Below the pieces are notes generated by a model. The model saw only the letters and a list, made by a program, of their open reading frames with translations, was not told where the DNA came from and made no database searches. Source: an uncultured Eubacteriales bacterium (GTDB taxonomy: Bacteria; Bacillota; Clostridia; Oscillospirales; Acutalibacteraceae). Taken from it: 7,063 bases of DNA. The stretch is taken from NCBI GenBank assembly GCA_900319615.1, contig ONPE01000075.1, forward strand, positions 1 through 7,063, in the 5' to 3' direction. Positions 6,836 to 7,063 of this stretch are shown here, piece after piece (position 1 is the stretch's first letter; each line of letters starts with the position of its first letter). The translations under genes were made by a program, and so were the position numbers.

Positions 6836-6984
6836 AGGAATTAGGAGTGAGGAATTAGGAATTGACGGCGGGCTCTGCCCACACCCGATTTGTAAATCCC
6901 TATCAAACGTCTGTACCCAATTTTATAGGAATCCAAAACGCGTCAGCGTTTCCCGAAATTCCTAATTCCTAACTCCTAATTCCT
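6836..6984. repeat. 149-bp fold-back (MITE-like) element between two genes
   Basis: The 28-bp ends (6836-6863 and 6957-6984) are inverted copies with one mismatch. They are built from heptamers of the ATTCCTA/TAGGAAT kind. The interior holds small hairpins: GGGC/GCCC with loop TCT (6870-6880), GATTT/AAATC (6887-6898) and AAACGC/GCGTTT (6935-6950 region). Its right part (6930-6963) matches 82-115 at 33 of 34 bases. The element fills the whole gap between the upstream gene's stop and the ribosome site of the DRTGG gene. A TATAAA-like sequence on the minus strand (6922-6927) lacks a convincing -35, so no promoter is called. No long U-run follows the hairpins. Confidence 0.82.
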
Positions 6985-7063
6985 CATTTATTATGTGCTT
7001 CTTCCTGTCGCTTTAAGTATTCCTCATACACTTTCTTGGTGTACTCGTCGGGGTCGTAGGTGT
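6984..7063 (-). CDS. C-terminal end of an unidentified protein (partial)
   Basis: Only one minus-strand frame is open from the window edge, ending at TGA (6984-6986). It encodes about 25 residues including YDPDEYTKKVYEEYLK and then RQEEAHNK before the stop. The peptide is strongly charged (Glu/Lys/Asp) and rich in Tyr, likely helical and cytoplasmic. Codon use resembles the neighbouring genes. The TGA shares its last base with the 28-bp arm of the fold-back repeat, so the repeat may have moved or supplied the stop codon. The family cannot be recognised from this fragment. The 5' end lies outside the window. Confidence 0.65.
   Translation of the reverse strand, partial: TYDPDEYTKKVYEEYLKRQEEAHNK

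Noticed and set aside
6840..6990. Terminator for the partial right-edge gene
   Set aside because: Hairpins exist in the fold-back repeat but none is followed by a proper U-run on the minus strand, so read-through into the DRTGG gene cannot be excluded.

Overview
The window suggests a gut- or rumen-type anaerobic Firmicute (Clostridia, probably Oscillospiraceae/Ruminococcus-like). The grounds are a clostridial electron-bifurcating [FeFe] hydrogenase operon, strong AAGGAGG ribosome binding sites, GC-rich genes with AT-rich gaps, and short fold-back repeats of a style common in that group. The taxonomic call is inference. Every gene found lies on the minus strand, so biological order runs from high to low coordinates.

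Right edge: 6984-7063 holds the last codons of an unidentified gene. Its stop codon touches a fold-back repeat (6836-6984). Next comes a two-gene unit: a DRTGG-domain protein (6467-6814, with an unusual 21-bp in-frame tandem duplication) and a PHP-domain metal-dependent phosphoesterase-like protein (5757-6467). A hairpin terminator (5731-5757) ends this unit.

Middle: 5273-5756 has no gene. It holds a 226-bp hairpin-rich repeat (5504-5729), an AT-rich stretch with helically phased T-tracts and three copies of a 9-mer, and a good sigma-70-type promoter (5343-5371) reading into the hydrogenase operon.

Left: the operon runs hydC/hndA (NuoE-like, 4769-5272), a stand-alone histidine-kinase-type ATPase (4218-4772), hndB ([2Fe-2S] thioredoxin-like, 3850-4221), hydB/hndC (NuoF-like NADH/FMN subunit, 2029-3837) and hydA/hndD (catalytic [FeFe] hydrogenase, 269-2008). 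The first three genes are joined by ATGA stop/start overlaps, the rest by 7-20 bp gaps. A strong terminator lies at 211-246. Beyond it, 1-192 holds palindromes and a heptamer-based repeat related to the one at the right edge.

Together the hydrogenase genes encode a soluble complex expected to couple NADH and reduced ferredoxin oxidation to H2 formation, or the reverse. The ATPase, DRTGG and PHP proteins commonly accompany such operons in clostridia but have no settled function. They are the most interesting under-described part of the window. No HydEFG maturation genes are present here.
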